A stretch of DNA of 64,000 nucleotides from Ptychodera flava (Eukaryota; Hemichordata; Enteropneusta; Ptychoderidae), in contig NC_091944.1 in the NCBI RefSeq assembly GCF_041260155.1, positions 25,250,832 through 25,314,831 of the forward strand, written 5' to 3'. The notes below the pieces were generated by a model that made no database searches, had not been told where the DNA came from, and saw only the letters and a list, made by a program, of their open reading frames with translations. This document shows, piece by piece, positions 24,699 to 64,000 of the stretch (within the stretch, counting starts at the first letter, position 1; the number at the start of each line of letters is the position of its first letter). The position numbers and the translations under genes are program-made.

Positions 24699-26258
24699 CA
24701 ATGGGATAAATCACTCTTGCGTATATGGATTTGGTATTTCTAAGAAGCTGGTCATTCCACACACAAATATTTCGTCTTTTTTATAAAGGCGTTTAGTGTA
24801 GTGATGTCCCCAAAGGCATTTCACGAGAAAAAGGAGATTTCTGAATTTGCTTAATGGAGATGATCTGCTGACAAACAGGTTACATTGAAAATATCACATA
24901 AAATAAAACAATTACAATTTCTAACGATCCTCTTGATGTTGTCCCTTGGAGCAAAACAGGAGATCAGTTGACATATAGAAATAACGTTTGAATTCTTAGT
25001 AACCTAGGATAAGGGTTAATTTTAAGGGCCAGGGAGAGGGTTAGCGTTATTTGGAGCCCCCCCCCCCCCAAGAAAATACGTTTACCTCGCAACCATACGT
25101 GTTTCCACTAATATTCAGTCATTTCTTATTCGATTAATATATACTTTCCTATTTAGAAGATACCATTGATGAGGGAGGTAACGCGTATGTAATCCGTAGG
25201 CCCGAAGTTTCCGGAGACAAAAGACAAACTTCTCCTCTAAAATCGCATTTCAATAGTATTTATTGATTTATTGATTTATTTATTATCACTACGTTACACT
25301 TTGACATATAAATAAGTACCCACTTATTTCCTGTACTGATGGGATCTGCGATAAAAGCAAAATCATAAAACACTTCACGAGAACAGATTATTTTCGATCA
25401 GTATTTTGACATACAACAAAACACTTAATGTAATTGTATCAACAAAATTATTCTATAATGTTATAAGAATGATATGATTATCTAAGATGGTGTCAACACA
25501 TTTTCGTGAGATTCTTTTTGAAATACCCTCAGATAGCATCATACACACATCCTCTTAATTACTTGTCGACTTCATAAATATTACATTGTATAAATTGATC
25601 TAAAACAATTATTTAATCACTAAAATTTAAGCCTTATTGAAGATACACAATTTAAATCAATTTATAATCTTTGAAAGCACTGTACCTTCAGAAACATTAA
25701 GGAATGCCTTAATGAATTCATTTTTCCGACTCTCTTCTCGTCCAATCGTCACTACAGCTAGTGTAATGTTTTAATTGAATTTGTATTCGTTTCTGCACCT
25801 ACATTTATATCTGGAGACTTAAGGATGAAGGAAAGATAGACTGAGTGATAAGTGTCTCTAAATATAATGTATCCATATCTATATACTGTTAGTATCTCTT
25901 GAATACGATATATACAAATGTACACACATGTTTAATAGTTACTATTGGACAAACCGGGTTGTAATAAACGTCATCATAACCTGCTGGGTCAATATGTACA
26001 AATACCGTCGCCTTTCAAACATCTCTGATATAAGCCATGCCTGGGAATACTTATATCAAATTACATGCCATTTCTTTAATTCCTTCAGATAAACGTTTTG
26101 ATCATTGGCATAACATCAGGTACACACACTTTAATATCATTTGCACATCTCTGAATAATCTTAAAATTTAAAAAGACATACAATCTTGAAAGCAATGAGG
26201 CCGATGGATTCAGAAAATGCATGACCAAATGGAATTATTTACGTTGAAAGAGAACCTT
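24699..26258. other. 3' flank of receptor copy 2 within the arm
   Basis: Homologous to 10.53-12.7 kb in inverse orientation, including a C tract at about 25,057-25,069 opposite the G tract of copy 1. No gene is recognised. Confidence 0.6.
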
Positions 26259-53337
<27,079 letters not shown>

Positions 53338-53930
53338 CTGTATTGATGGATGGATGTTTAAATGAATAGATAAATGTAAAGGTGGATTGATGAATGTACA
53401 GAAGGAAGGGTGTTTGGAGTGATAAAATATATCCTACATTCTTAAGTTTCTCTTTACATTTTACGTGTACGTAAACCTATGGAAATAAACGAACATTGTT
53501 CAAAGAAATTACTTTTTCCGTATTACTAAGTGGGCTCAAACGTAAGCAGACGCAGAGCTATGAAAATACACAATTATTAGATAAATGCAGTTTGTAAGCC
53601 TCGTGTTATCACTCATCGGGATTCTGAGTTGTTGACATTTGTGGACCCGTCATTGCTACAACATGTACATTTGTACTTGTACATTGTATTTGTACTTCTT
53701 TGTTTAGAGGGTATCAACCACTTATGATAACAAGAGCATGTACGTATGCGAGAACCGAAGTAGAACGAAAACGCTTGAAAATAAAGCGCATTTTGTAAAT
53801 ATTGTATTATTAATGATATTGCGACTTCCAAGCGTGCAAAACTACCTTTACGCGATAATTGAAGTTACAGGAATTGGTTCACCATAAAACATAGTCATGG
53901 CAGAACGACAGCTGATTAGAATTAAACGTA
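53338..53930. other. Upstream flank of receptor copy 2
   Basis: Homologous to 0.5-1.23 kb. No signal-peptide exon is seen. Confidence 0.5.
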
Positions 53931-56678
53931 ATTTTAACTCTTCAGTAATGAAATACGTTTAATATGTAAAAATAGGAACCTGGAACCCAGATTCTTATCG
54001 TTGTAGAGATGAGTAGACATGGGATGGTTTTTTAAGTTTTGAACTACCCGGCTGATCAGTTTCAGTCATTTTGGTATGCATGCCGGCGGAGGAGTCGCCC
54101 TTATATTACAAAATGCTATCATAAGAACGCTACTCGGAAACTGCACCAAACAAAAATACTATCTTAAACGCAGACGCAATACAATAGTTCACGACTATCT
54201 ATGTTTTACATTGCCACATGACAAACAAAATGAGCCCACAGTTCTTGTTGGCATATGTATATCGAAAAAGAAATCATGAAATGTCATATCCAACTTTTCA
54301 AGGGCAATATCAGCTTGATAAACTCGCTTGAATTGGATCGATGGAAAGCAAGGCATAGTGAGTCAGCGAAGATCATGCAGTCGCCCTGTTTAAGGTAACT
54401 CACCCCATAATGACCAACAGGCGAATTATGACGATCGACATCTTTGCTTCGAAGTGAGTGTCTGCCATTCAAAGTGATTGATGAAATCCAGCAACAAGCT
54501 TCGTTCAGAAAACACTTCAAAGTACTCTACGTGCAGCAATGTTCATCTTGTTGTCGTCGTCGCTGTCTTCCATGGGTGCGCATGTGTAATGCTTGTCATG
54601 ACGGCATCTCGGAAGCTGTTATCCGATTGGTTGGCTGAATCTTACGGTTATTATACTATTATACAATAGACTCCCTACTTTGTGACAATAAACCAATCAG
54701 ATATAACCTGCCGAGCCAGCTGCACATAAGCAGGACTTCTGCTATGCTATCTGCCCTACATAAACCACAAACGTAAGGTAATTAACGCCGAAAATATCGT
54801 TTCCGAATAATACTGCGAAATGTTTAATTAACGAAACGTCCATAACATTTTAAGATATTAGTTTAAAATACAACATCATAAGAAAGTCTAGCCTGTAATA
54901 AATATGAATGCCACACTGCGTAGAAGTATTGAATTAACAGTTTGAACCACCACGACGGGTTAATAACTAACACATGCAGCATCAGAAACATATAAATTAT
55001 GTATCTAGCTCTTAGTGGAGGTAGCAAGTAATGATAATTTATAATAGCCTTGGTCATTTTACTCCAAACCACGTAGACACCCATGTTTCACGTTTTGCAC
55101 GCATGCCGTTCCAAGGTCAATGTCCCCAAAAATAGTTCACTTGTAACACTACATGAGCCTATGGAATATCGTGACTCTATTTGAACTATTCATTATATAA
55201 TGAACAACATTTTATGAGTTGAAATTATTCATCAGCCCCTCCCTCCCCCGCCAAAACAAACAAAACCGATCACTTGACAATTAATTCTGAATACAGGCAA
55301 CACGTTATCGCTATACACTGCCTCGTAAAGGGTAAATTACTTTGTTAAATCATATCGTACAATGAAGAGAAACTCTGTAGTCATAGTAACATGGGCAGAA
55401 AAATGACACACTGAAGAATAACCTTGTTCCAATTATTTGAATTTCATCCAGAATAACATGGCCCGGCTGTCTTCTTTTGTTTATACTAATTGAAGCACGC
55501 CGCAAATGATGATTTATTCATAAGTTTTGGAAACTGTCATTATAGTTTGGAAAAGGCCGCTCTTAAAACATGAACATTGTTTAGTATGATCATAAAATGT
55601 TAAATATTAACGTTTTAATATCAGCCAGCTTGAACTCTTTACCTCCTGTTGTTCTTCGCGTATTTTATGGGGTACTACAAATTTGCCCACATGTTTTTCA
55701 TTGTTCACCTTGACCTTGACATGCCCCATTCAATAGTCACTACAAATTTTCGACGTCGAAGTTTGTCACTGTAGCAGGAAAACAAATTGGCGGCAAACAA
55801 GATGTTGACAAGTTTGGGTTTTTTCTCATTATTATTCATGGCACGAGCGTCAACCGCCCGTTGTAGCAGTAATCAAGAGCGCTGACTTATTTAACAGAAG
55901 ACACGGGTAAACAGATAAGCTTAAGATCCTATTCTTTGAAATACTTTAGAGTTATTGAAAAGACTAGAAAGCCTTACAGTTAGGTCTTGCGTCATATCAA
56001 ATGTTTAAAGCTCCATAAGCAGTAACTTTTGGCTATTTTTTTCAGAACTGTTGTTTTTTGGTTTCCCTACACTTTCTGCATTGAATCCCTAAACTGTAAT
56101 TTTATGCCAAACACTTAGCATTAAAAAACAACCTATATGAGTATAATCTACATTGTTATTGTTGAAAATTGTATTCAAGTCCGGACTAGAATTTATTTGT
56201 AAACAATAAACAATGATCACTATACACATACAAACTGTGTTGACAAAAATAATACTCGAAATTTCAGCATTACAAACGGATGAGGGTCAGACACGGGAAT
56301 TGATATACAGAAGCAGAATACTAAAAAAAACTTGCCAGAAGTTACAGCTTATGTCCCTTTAATATTTAAAATGTAATAACCATTACTATGAATCTTCAAT
56401 TAGTTTTTAATGTCTTGGTCCTCTCAGATTGTTTCCTTTCAAATTCTACATGAAATCTACTGTCCCATTGTGGGTTATTTGCAATCTTCTTGCTTAAAAT
56501 TATTACAACAATACAGCGACAATGATTGCAATCATCCATACTAAGGAAGAATTGGACTAGGGACAGATTATCGAACTAACGTACCTTTACAATTATGGTG
56601 TTTTGATACTACCACTTCCTCATGAACTGAACATTTTCACTGGTTATTTGTAATTCAACAAAGATTTTTTTTTCCTAT

Positions 56679-56891
56679 AACACGATTGGAATTAATTTGG
56701 GATTATTTGATTTTCATATTTTGCACATTTCTCAAAAGTGTTAGGTGCCATATAGCTTAATGTTGCAAAATCGGAAATTACTCATAAAAACAAGTGTGTA
56801 ATATAAAAAGAAAAATAGATAAGATAACAATTGTACATAAAATCGACATTACTTCACCATCCGATTATCCCAAATTAGTTCCAATCGTGTT
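56679..56891. mobile_element. Small MITE-like inverted-repeat element
   Basis: Terminal repeats of about 28 bp (AACACGATTGGAA...TTCCAATCGTGTT) at 56679-56706 and 56863-56891, flanked on both sides by CTAT. About 213 bp, non-coding. Confidence 0.6.
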
Positions 56892-58082
56892 CTATGGACA
56901 TAACACAGGGATAGCGGTTATCTTAAATTTCAAGTGTCTGTGAATGTGCATGTACATAGCGTTTCCTTTGTCTGACACCACAATTATCTTGGCAAAACTA
57001 GTTTTTATTCTTGATTTTAAAAGATGATTATTGCTGGTTTGCTCGTGAAAAGTCTGAGAAAAGTTTAAGTCATTTTGTTTGGAGGCGCGAACTACAAAAT
57101 AGTCGAGTTATTGATGCTGTTCGAATATTTCGTCAGTTAAATAACACCGTTCAGTCCGACTTGATGGTGTACACCATACGAACGAAATATTCCATTGCCA
57201 CTAATAAAGCTGTAGCTTTCATTTTATCTTAAATAAAACTCGGGGCTACTTTTTTGAATCTCAGTTCACAGCACAGATTTCTGTCTTATGATTAGTTTAT
57301 GATATGATTAAGATATCCAGTCTATCAGTTTATGATCTAAGATTACTTTGTTAACAACGTCAATATATCACTATATTAAAACAGTCAGACTTCAATTTGC
57401 ACCAGTTTAGGCGTCAAATATTGAATAATGGGATAAAACTCAACATGAAGAGATGTTAAAAATTCTGGCAAATGCATAATGCATAAAGTGATAGTAATCC
57501 ACAAGGAAATCGCCAGAATGCCTTACGCAAAGTAACCGTCGTTCAATTTTAATGAAGGTTGCAGTCGTGCTGTCATAAAATTATGGTTTGCAGGGATTGC
57601 TTTACGCAGAGATATGTTTTCTTCTAAAATTCATACAGGATGCTATGCGAATGCAGTTTTAAAATAAATAAATAGTAACAATATCACTGTTCGCTCCCAT
57701 ATACATGTAGTTATCAAAACAAGCCAACAATTGTATGAAACATGGACATACCGGTACATACGGACAGACTGACATACACAGACTGGCACAGAGTGATGAC
57801 ATTGACCCCAAGTGTACCTTGGCCCATGGAGAGTGATAAAGATATAACAAAACAGCTGAATGTAATGATAAAATAATTAAGTATAGGCCTACAGGCACTG
57901 AGAGTGTGCATATTTTTGTCACTGACATGTTCATTTGAACAAATTCACATCTCCACCCGTAGGTGCACCTGTACACCAAATAAGACAGTAAGTGCTGCGG
58001 TTTAGGAGTTTTTGACGTGGACGGATATACATACATACATACATACACACAGAGGACATTTTGCCACCTTATTAGAATACCT

Positions 58083-58110
58083 CCATTTGCATATATACAT
58101 ATGCAAATGG
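58083..58110. repeat. Short palindrome containing two octamer motifs
   Basis: CCATTTGCATAT and ATATGCAAATGG face each other across 4 nt. ATTTGCAT is the POU-factor octamer. A regulatory role is speculative. Confidence 0.4.
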
Positions 58111-59218
58111 GAGCTAAAAACAGTTCATAGCCTTAGTGTACACGTCCAGTTCAAAGTTTTTGCTTCTTTCATATGCAACAGACTGTCGGGAATTTAAATT
58201 TATGGAACTTCGACTTTTTGTACGAATCAAGTCCTGGCAATATCAAGGGCATTTGAGGGCGACAGTCTTTATCATTTTGCTAATTTCTTTTATGTAATTC
58301 TTTAATATCATTTGGTTGAAGGTCACACATAATGCGGTGTAGAGGGAACACTGTGACTCGCAGCGCTGTAGCTTTGTCGTCGCTCGTAATACTCATATGA
58401 GGTTTGCCAGCTGATATTTCTTTTATCAAAAACACGTTTGAAATAAAATTGTGTGAAGGCTACCGAGGAACTTTGAGTCGTGACAAACGTAGATTTTTCA
58501 TTTACACACAGAAAATGAGAAAATACAAAAAAGCGCAGAATTTCACACTTGTATTGCAGCAATAACTCTATGAATTCCGGCTTTAAAATTTGCTGCATAT
58601 CATACGTAAAAATATACATGCATGGACAATTGGCTTACAAGCTCGAGTATCTGCGCCTTTGTGCATTTTCCTTGCACAAATACGATCCCAGTTTACGTTC
58701 TTTGGTTCATATTATAAGCAAAGCACATAAGTGTTGAAATGCATCGCCTCACCACGCTTACCAGTATCAGTCGGACGCTCAGGTATTGTGCGCCTCTAAC
58801 TCGGAAGACATCAACTTTCACTCATGTTTTTTTTTCTCAACAAAATTTTATACCATTCTTTTCCAAATTGAAGATTGACAATAAGGACTGTACAAAATTT
58901 AGTACCATGAAAACAAATTACCTTGAGAGTCCGAATACCTTTTCCCGAAGCTCGTTCTACTTTAAGTTGGGAAAATTCGTATTCTGACCGTCCTATCGTA
59001 ATCAATGATAAGAAGTCCCTGCTTTTTTACTGTATAATAATTGTCAGAAAACCTTTGTTGCAGTCAAAGTTTGCCCCGAAAATTTAACCATGATTTGCCC
59101 ACCCGGGGATAGGAGGTCAGACTAGCACTTTGGTACAGTGAGTGTTTGCCAACTTAAGTACGTTTAAGAGTCACGGTTTAATACGTAGCACACTATAGGT
59201 ATACGGTTTACAGGATTT

Positions 59219-59258
59219 CGTATACCCCTACTTCTGACGTCAGAAGTAGGGGTATACG
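59219..59258. repeat. Perfect 40 bp palindrome without loop
   Basis: CGTATACCCCTACTTCTGAC is followed directly by its exact reverse complement, creating TGACGTCA at the centre. Confidence 0.9.
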
Positions 59259-60510
59259 GGGTCGGCACTTTTTTTTTCTACTGAAACTGTTTGTAAGCAT
59301 TCTCGTGCAGATGAAAATTGAGTGGGCACAAAGGAGTTTACTGAAAAATGCGGTAAAGGTAATAAATAGCGAAAACGTCAAGGCTTTTGGTAGCGATTGT
59401 GAAAGTTTGTCTTTTTTTCCTACTGGGAAAACGAGAGCGTTCACTGTCGTCTGCTCCCTACGTTTGCTACTATACCACTGTACTGTGCTATCTCGTCACG
59501 AGCCGTAACAGCCGAGTCATCGCTCAAAATCGACAAATTTATCACCGAACAAGAATCCAACATATAATATGATGTATCAAAATCAACATCTCATCCTGTC
59601 AGGTGACGGGTTAAATTTTTAGCATCGGCAAAGTGTTGTATTGCTGTTGAACTTCTGCGGTAGGCTGTAATAAAGCGAGAATGTTTACCGTAGCCATGTA
59701 CAGTAGCTTGTGCCACTTCGTCGACAGCTCGATAGGAGCCGCGGCCACAATGAAGTGTTTTCATAAAACACCTGTAAAATCGAGATCGAATGAACATTAC
59801 ATGGCAAATGTTAAAAGTTTCTTTTTGCGCTTTGTTTACTGTGATTGTTTATGATTTTAGTTTCATTCATAATTACAACGAACGATGATACACTTCTCCT
59901 CTCAATTTCAAACAACGTCCAAGGCGTTGAGAATATGCGAACGTACGATCTTCATAGGGCATCGTACTCAGTCCTCCAGTCCTCGCCAGTTTCGAGCAAT
60001 ATAACTTTCCTAGGTACAGTGTGGTTGCATAAATGACCAACAAGAACGATGTGATACAGTTCAATTGTGGTTTTATTCACATATTATGACCGAAGTCAGG
60101 AACTGACAGCAGTAAATGAATGACGACTGCAGCATTGCACAGCGTGTTCGTTCGAATCGTACAGTGTAAACAACGTGTAAGCACCGCTATGAACAGCAAG
60201 ACAAGGTTAAATTTCGATGCATTATTTACATTATTACTTTACCTTCAAACAAAATAATACATCTGAAGATACTATATCGTCCTCCTTTCCCTTGTCCTCG
60301 CTGATAACGGCTATATCCATTCAAGTTTTGCGCGGAAAATCCGACAGCGAGACACTACTCTGACGCATCGAGAGGAACGTGCGTCCGAATGTGAACGGAA
60401 TCAGCTGGAGCCGTACCACTTCATCCGCCACGCCGACATAATAAAGGTCCAAATTACATCGCGCGGGAAAGTGAAAATAAAAAAAAGTGGGTCTATGCAT
60501 GTGATAAATA

Positions 60511-60679
60511 TATAATCTCCCAGTATTTCTCACTCATGTGACGTCATCGAAGACTCGGGTTTCCCCCAACATAGCTGTATCCCTCCTCGCCTACCGGCTC
60601 GGAGGGATACTGCCGCTATGTTGGGGGAAACCCTCGTCTTCGATGACGTCACACTCGTTCGAAATACTGGGAGATTATA
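60511..60679. mobile_element. Foldback element with GAGCCGGTAGGCGA loop
   Basis: Ends TATAATCTCCCAGTATTTC and its inverse. The stem contains TGACGTCATCGAAGAC and TTTCCCCCAACATAG. The loop at 60587-60600 is TCGCCTACCGGCTC. The left junction CATGTGATAAATATATAATC is shared with the hairpin at 30,737. The right side abuts TA-rich microsatellite. Confidence 0.85.
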
Positions 60680-60729
60680 TATAAATATATATATATATAT
60701 ATCTGTATGTATATATCTGTATGTATATA

Positions 60730-60772
<43 letters not shown>

Positions 60773-60834
60773 ATATGTGTGTGTGTTTGTGTGTGTGGTG
60801 TGTGTCAGTGTCTGTATCGCTGTGTGTGTGTACA
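60680..60834. repeat. TA-rich then (TG)n microsatellite
   Basis: TA/TCTGTATG variants at 60,680-60,762 followed by TG repeats. Confidence 0.9.
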
Positions 60835-61323
60835 TAGAAATGACCACAAATATGTATGCAGTTACGTTTAAAATCGCTCTCTAATATTAGGTACAATGGA
60901 TTGTCGATTGATATTTCAGACCTTCGTATTTGATTATCGGTTAGATTTGACCTACAGAAGAGACTTTTGAGTAAGTTTGAACACGTATATCCATGGAGAC
61001 ATCATAACCTCATGTGATGTGAAGTTCGTGATATAGCGGTCCAGGGTGACTGAAGGTAGAATTCCTTTGCTCCTTTGGTGAGGCCGGTGTTTGCTTGGCA
61101 ACCTGGCGTGCGCAGTGAGTCACCAGCCGTGAGAGCATACGAGGGGCTATGACAGTGCATCATAAATACAGATATCTCGATTTATGTCATGCTGTACATC
61201 TGCAGTCACGTGATGAAACAGCGAAATTGCACACATATCAAAAATCACAATTACTCGATAAAAAAGTCTCTTAAGACATTCTTTTTTCTTAAAATATAAA
61301 CATAAGTTGTTAATAAATAACAG

Positions 61324-62268
61324 TTAGGTGGCGCTCTTTATCAAATCAGTCGACCCATAGTAAATATAACGGCATATTTGTCCCAAAGGACTGTCCAGAG
61401 TTTTAATACTTTCTGCGGTTAGTTCCCGCTCGTCGCCGCTGTCTTTGTTTTGATTAAGTACGTTTCGTATTGTGAAGAGATTGTTTTGCCAGTCGAATTT
61501 CTTGACGAAGAGATTTCTGCCTCGCGAACTCGGAGGTTTGGCCATACTGTCTGGCTCTATATGCAGAATGTTCCTGTTTCTCATTGCGAGGTCGTAGTGA
61601 CCTTTGACCACAGTACACTCCCAGCAGCTCTCTCTAAATCTTTTAAAGCTCTCGTAATAAAGTTTAAGAAATTTTGAATCTTTGTTTGCAAGGATAATTT
61701 CGTTGCTGAAAGCATTTTTGTCCGCTTTCCCAACCACGTAGTCGTAATATCGGAGAGGTTCAAGGGGAGCAACTACGTATATACTTGTATTGAGGTAAAT
61801 ACCGCCCCCTTCGGTAAGTATCTGTAGCTTTGCGACATCAACTGAGCGATCGGATAACTTTTGATCGAGCTTCCTGTCAAAAACTTTGGCAGGGGGCGTC
61901 CTATGAACTACTTTCAGTGTCGGGATAAATTCCTTGGCCTCAAGCCACCATTTCCCCGTCGGTTCGCAGTCCGTATGGAAGTATATCGCTTCTGCTTTCA
62001 TCACCCTGTGCACGCTCAGAACACTGATAAGGTCCTCGAATTTGAAAGGGTGGCAAGAAAACCAGATGAAATGAGCGATATTTGGTATCACGTGGTGGTC
62101 CTTAGGTTTAAGCAAGCCATACGCCAGCCCTTGCTTCTCCGACGCGCCGACCACTTTGCGGATCTCGAGAGTCAGGTTTCGCAATGCTTCACGGGAAAAT
62201 GCAGAATTGCCACTTCTGTTATTCGCTGAGGGTCTCGGTTTTGGTTTATTTGCGTTATTGGTGTTTAC
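61324..62268 (-). CDS. Glycosyltransferase exon 2: stem and catalytic-type domain
   Basis: Follows acceptor ...cctatAG and starts VNTNNANKPKPRPSANN. It runs 314 residues to TAA. N-glycosylation sequons are at NRS, NLT and NTS, the last overlapping the degenerated DXD position. Confidence 0.82.
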   Translation of the reverse strand, partial: VNTNNANKPKPRPSANNRSGNSAFSREALRNLTLEIRKVVGASEKQGLAYGLLKPKDHHVIPNIAHFIWFSCHPFKFEDLISVLSVHRVMKAEAIYFHTDCEPTGKWWLEAKEFIPTLKVVHRTPPAKVFDRKLDQKLSDRSVDVAKLQILTEGGGIYLNTSIYVVAPLEPLRYYDYVVGKADKNAFSNEIILANKDSKFLKLYYESFKRFRESCWECTVVKGHYDLAMRNRNILHIEPDSMAKPPSSRGRNLFVKKFDWQNNLFTIRNVLNQNKDSGDERELTAESIKTLDSPLGQICRYIYYGSTDLIKSAT

Positions 62269-63998
62269 CTATAGGAAAACAAATTTACATTATGTCTAGA
62301 GGGAGTTTCAAGATGCAAGTACATGAGTGATTATCAACAGACAAATTAACTACAAATAGCGGAATAAATGTAATAAGGTCTATCAATCAATCGGAAGATG
62401 TGTTACAAATCGTACCTATCCTTCGATAACCATTTCCCAAGAAACTTGGTCTGTTACTTGCAACATAAACCATGAAATGTGTTTGCCATGACGTAGCTTA
62501 CCATAAAAGCTTTTTGTGGAACAAATTTTGACCCAACTTTTGCGTGTGTGTATATCACGGATACTGGCAAAAAGTCATTGGACTTCGACATTTATTTTGA
62601 AAATGTTAATGGCAGCCCCGCCGAAGGCGGAGCACTTCCAGAGAATGTGAGAAGGAGAGACTCAGATTTCCCAAAATTTGTGACAATTTTTTTCCTTGGG
62701 CTGCTATGATCGATATTTCTCAAGGCATTGCTGGATCATATTTTCTTCTTCACTTGCCGACAATTTTTAACCCAAAAATCCTCCAGCCCCCCCCCGAAAT
62801 CAAATGACTCTCCCCTAAAGAGATGTTCCAAACCGCATGTCATCAATCCGCTCGAGCGTCTATGATCCGTTATCCCACGATGCTGGCGGAGGGACACACG
62901 GTTATCCTCGCCGAGGACGTCCAGACGATTTCGTTAATCATTAACAATCACGTAAATCAATACAATCTCTAAATTGGTACATGCTCGGACAAAGCTTTGT
63001 TCTCTGAACACTAAAACAATCACGCTGAGCATAGAAGTAAAGAACTATACCTCCTCGTTTGACCAGCAACAACAATGACCATTGGAATGCGCCGAAAGCA
63101 CTGTAAAAAAAGTGTAAACTAAAAGTTTGCTTTCTTGCGTAACCAAACGCTTACAACGTGTGATGGAGGAACGTTGTCGCAAAATGCTGACAAATGCCAC
63201 TGAACGAGTATAAATATGAAAAAATATCATGCGCCTGGGTCATGATATACTGACAAATATCCCACTGCACTACACTAGTGTCCCACTGCATTGCACTTGT
63301 GTATTTCCACCGAGTTTAATAGCACCATGGGGGTAGAAACGAGACGTCTACCTCAAGTCTCAACATAGTGGCACACAGATAATTTCAGCTACAGTCCAAA
63401 CACAAAGCTAACAACATTTCATAGTATTGAAATTCCGTACCAACCACACAACGTTAACATTGACCCCTTGTGGACCCGTTACCATTGTGTTGACCGTGAA
63501 CCAATCATAAGGCTGATATCGAGTGAGACAATAACCGGTGTATGCGAGGTCTTATAATGTGTCTGAAGATATTTTAAGGACACACGTCAGCTGACTGGCA
63601 AGTCGCGGCAACTGACCTTTGGATCCCCGTACACGTGGCAAGTGTTTATGCCGGTCAGTGACGCATATGCACCAACCATAGACTCTAGAGCAAGACCTAT
63701 GCGCCAACATATATATAGGCAGGGCACTACATTTTAACCAGAATTAAACATGGCCTAAGTACAGCATCCAACTACCCGGTGACCATGACCCACCCAAGAT
63801 CTCATGAACTTTCCTCAATTGAACTTGCCGTGCGCTTACCATTTGAATGAAGTGTGGCCTCGGCGAGGTGCTCTCCAAATAAAACATCGTTATTATGACA
63901 GCGAAGAACGTAACACTAAATCCAGTACTCCATAGGATGCTTCGCCAGCTAACAGACTTCTGCTCGGCCCGGTCACCGTGGCCGCTGTTGCCCGACAT
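61324..63998 (-). CDS. Type II membrane glycosyltransferase, DXD/GT32 type, two exons, degenerate DXD
   Basis: Exon 1 (63840-63998) and exon 2 (61324-62268) join in phase 0 to a 367-residue protein. Residues 1-19 are polar, 20-40 form a signal-anchor helix (ILWSTGFSVTFFAVIITMFY), then comes a Pro/Asn-rich stem and a catalytic-type domain: IPNIAHFIWF at about 114-123, YFHTDCEPTGKWW at about 149-161, and VDVAKLQILTEGGGIYLNTS at 196-215. This is the layout of Golgi glycosyltransferases with a DXD sugar-binding site (GT32, related to alpha-1,4-galactosyltransferases). The usual LDTD is LNTS here, so both acidic metal ligands are lost. The rest of the domain is intact and the length is normal. It may be a pseudoenzyme or use another metal-binding arrangement. 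The promoter lies beyond the window. Confidence 0.82.
62269..63839. other. Intron of the glycosyltransferase gene
   Basis: Bounded by donor GTAAGC (exon 1) and an acceptor ending CTATAG (exon 2). It contains CCGCCGAAGGCGGAGC at about 62,617, similar to the foldback loop but without flanking arms. No other feature is seen. Confidence 0.6.
63840..63998 (-). CDS. Glycosyltransferase exon 1: cytosolic tail and signal anchor
   Basis: Starts MSGNSGHGDRAEQK, contains the single membrane helix and ends STSPRPHFIQM directly before donor GTAAGC. It is phase 0. It is the only good ATG with a type II anchor upstream of exon 2. Confidence 0.75.
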
Positions 63999-64000
63999 TT

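Larger units (their letters stand above)
53931..61323. other. Intergenic region between receptor copy 2 and the glycosyltransferase
   Basis: Short open frames occur on both strands but none has recognisable domains, a convincing signal peptide or paired splice sites. It includes the small elements and palindromes listed separately at 56.68, 58.08, 59.22 and 60.51 kb. The upstream exon and promoter of receptor copy 2 may be hidden here. Confidence 0.4.

Noticed and set aside
57011-57232. 73-codon open frame in the intergenic region
   Set aside because: No domain, no splice context and no paired homologue.
57714-57911. Hydrophobic N-terminal peptide on the minus strand considered as the missing signal-peptide exon of receptor copy 2
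   Set aside because: No convincing donor in the phase that exon A requires, and nothing similar near copy 1.
59591-60064. Minus-strand frames following possible AG acceptors
   Set aside because: The frames lack recognisable motifs and no donor or upstream exon fits. They are not distinguishable from chance.

Overview
This is an AT-rich animal nuclear genomic window. Coding sequence is split by introns with GT-AG borders, non-LTR retrotransposons are common, and long (TA)n and (ATGT)n microsatellites occur throughout. The gene families fit a marine invertebrate (a deuterostome such as a hemichordate, or a spiralian). The phylum cannot be fixed from the sequence alone.

The main feature is a large tail-to-tail inverted duplication of a Cys-loop anion-channel gene (GABA-A/glycine receptor-like). 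Copy 1 is on the + strand: eight exons from 1,233 to 10,529 encode 428 residues after a missing signal-peptide exon. Copy 2 is on the - strand: the same eight exons from 53,337 back to 26,259 encode 433 residues. Both reading frames are open and all splice junctions are in phase. Introns and 3' flanks also match, so the duplicated arms run roughly 0.5-14.1 kb and 19.8-53.9 kb around a 5.7 kb unique spacer. The spacer holds a 380 bp tandem duplication and a broken LINE.

The arms have since gained different insertions. Copy 1 has a 1.1 kb nested palindrome, a perfect 26 bp hairpin and a LINE fragment lying inside an (ATGT)n array. Copy 2 has a hAT-like MITE and a 5'-truncated L1/Tx1-type LINE. 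The M2-M3 intron of copy 2 has grown from about 0.7 kb to 18.2 kb by accretion: a 3.3 kb composite palindrome, a long-TIR element with ~350 bp tandem repeats that is split by a full-length L1/Tx1-type LINE, and a 3.5 kb TTAA-flanked element. The opposite arm keeps recognisable empty sites for the MITE and the truncated LINE.

Several foldback elements have unrelated stems but almost the same palindromic apical loop (consensus close to GAGSCGWAGSCGAG). This is the most unusual signal in the window.

The right end (61,324-63,998, - strand) holds a two-exon gene for a type II membrane glycosyltransferase of the DXD/GT32 type. Its DXD motif reads Asn-Thr-Ser, so it may be a pseudoenzyme or have changed donor use. 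The region 53.9-61.3 kb has no gene I can support. No rRNA, tRNA, CRISPR or viral element was recognised.
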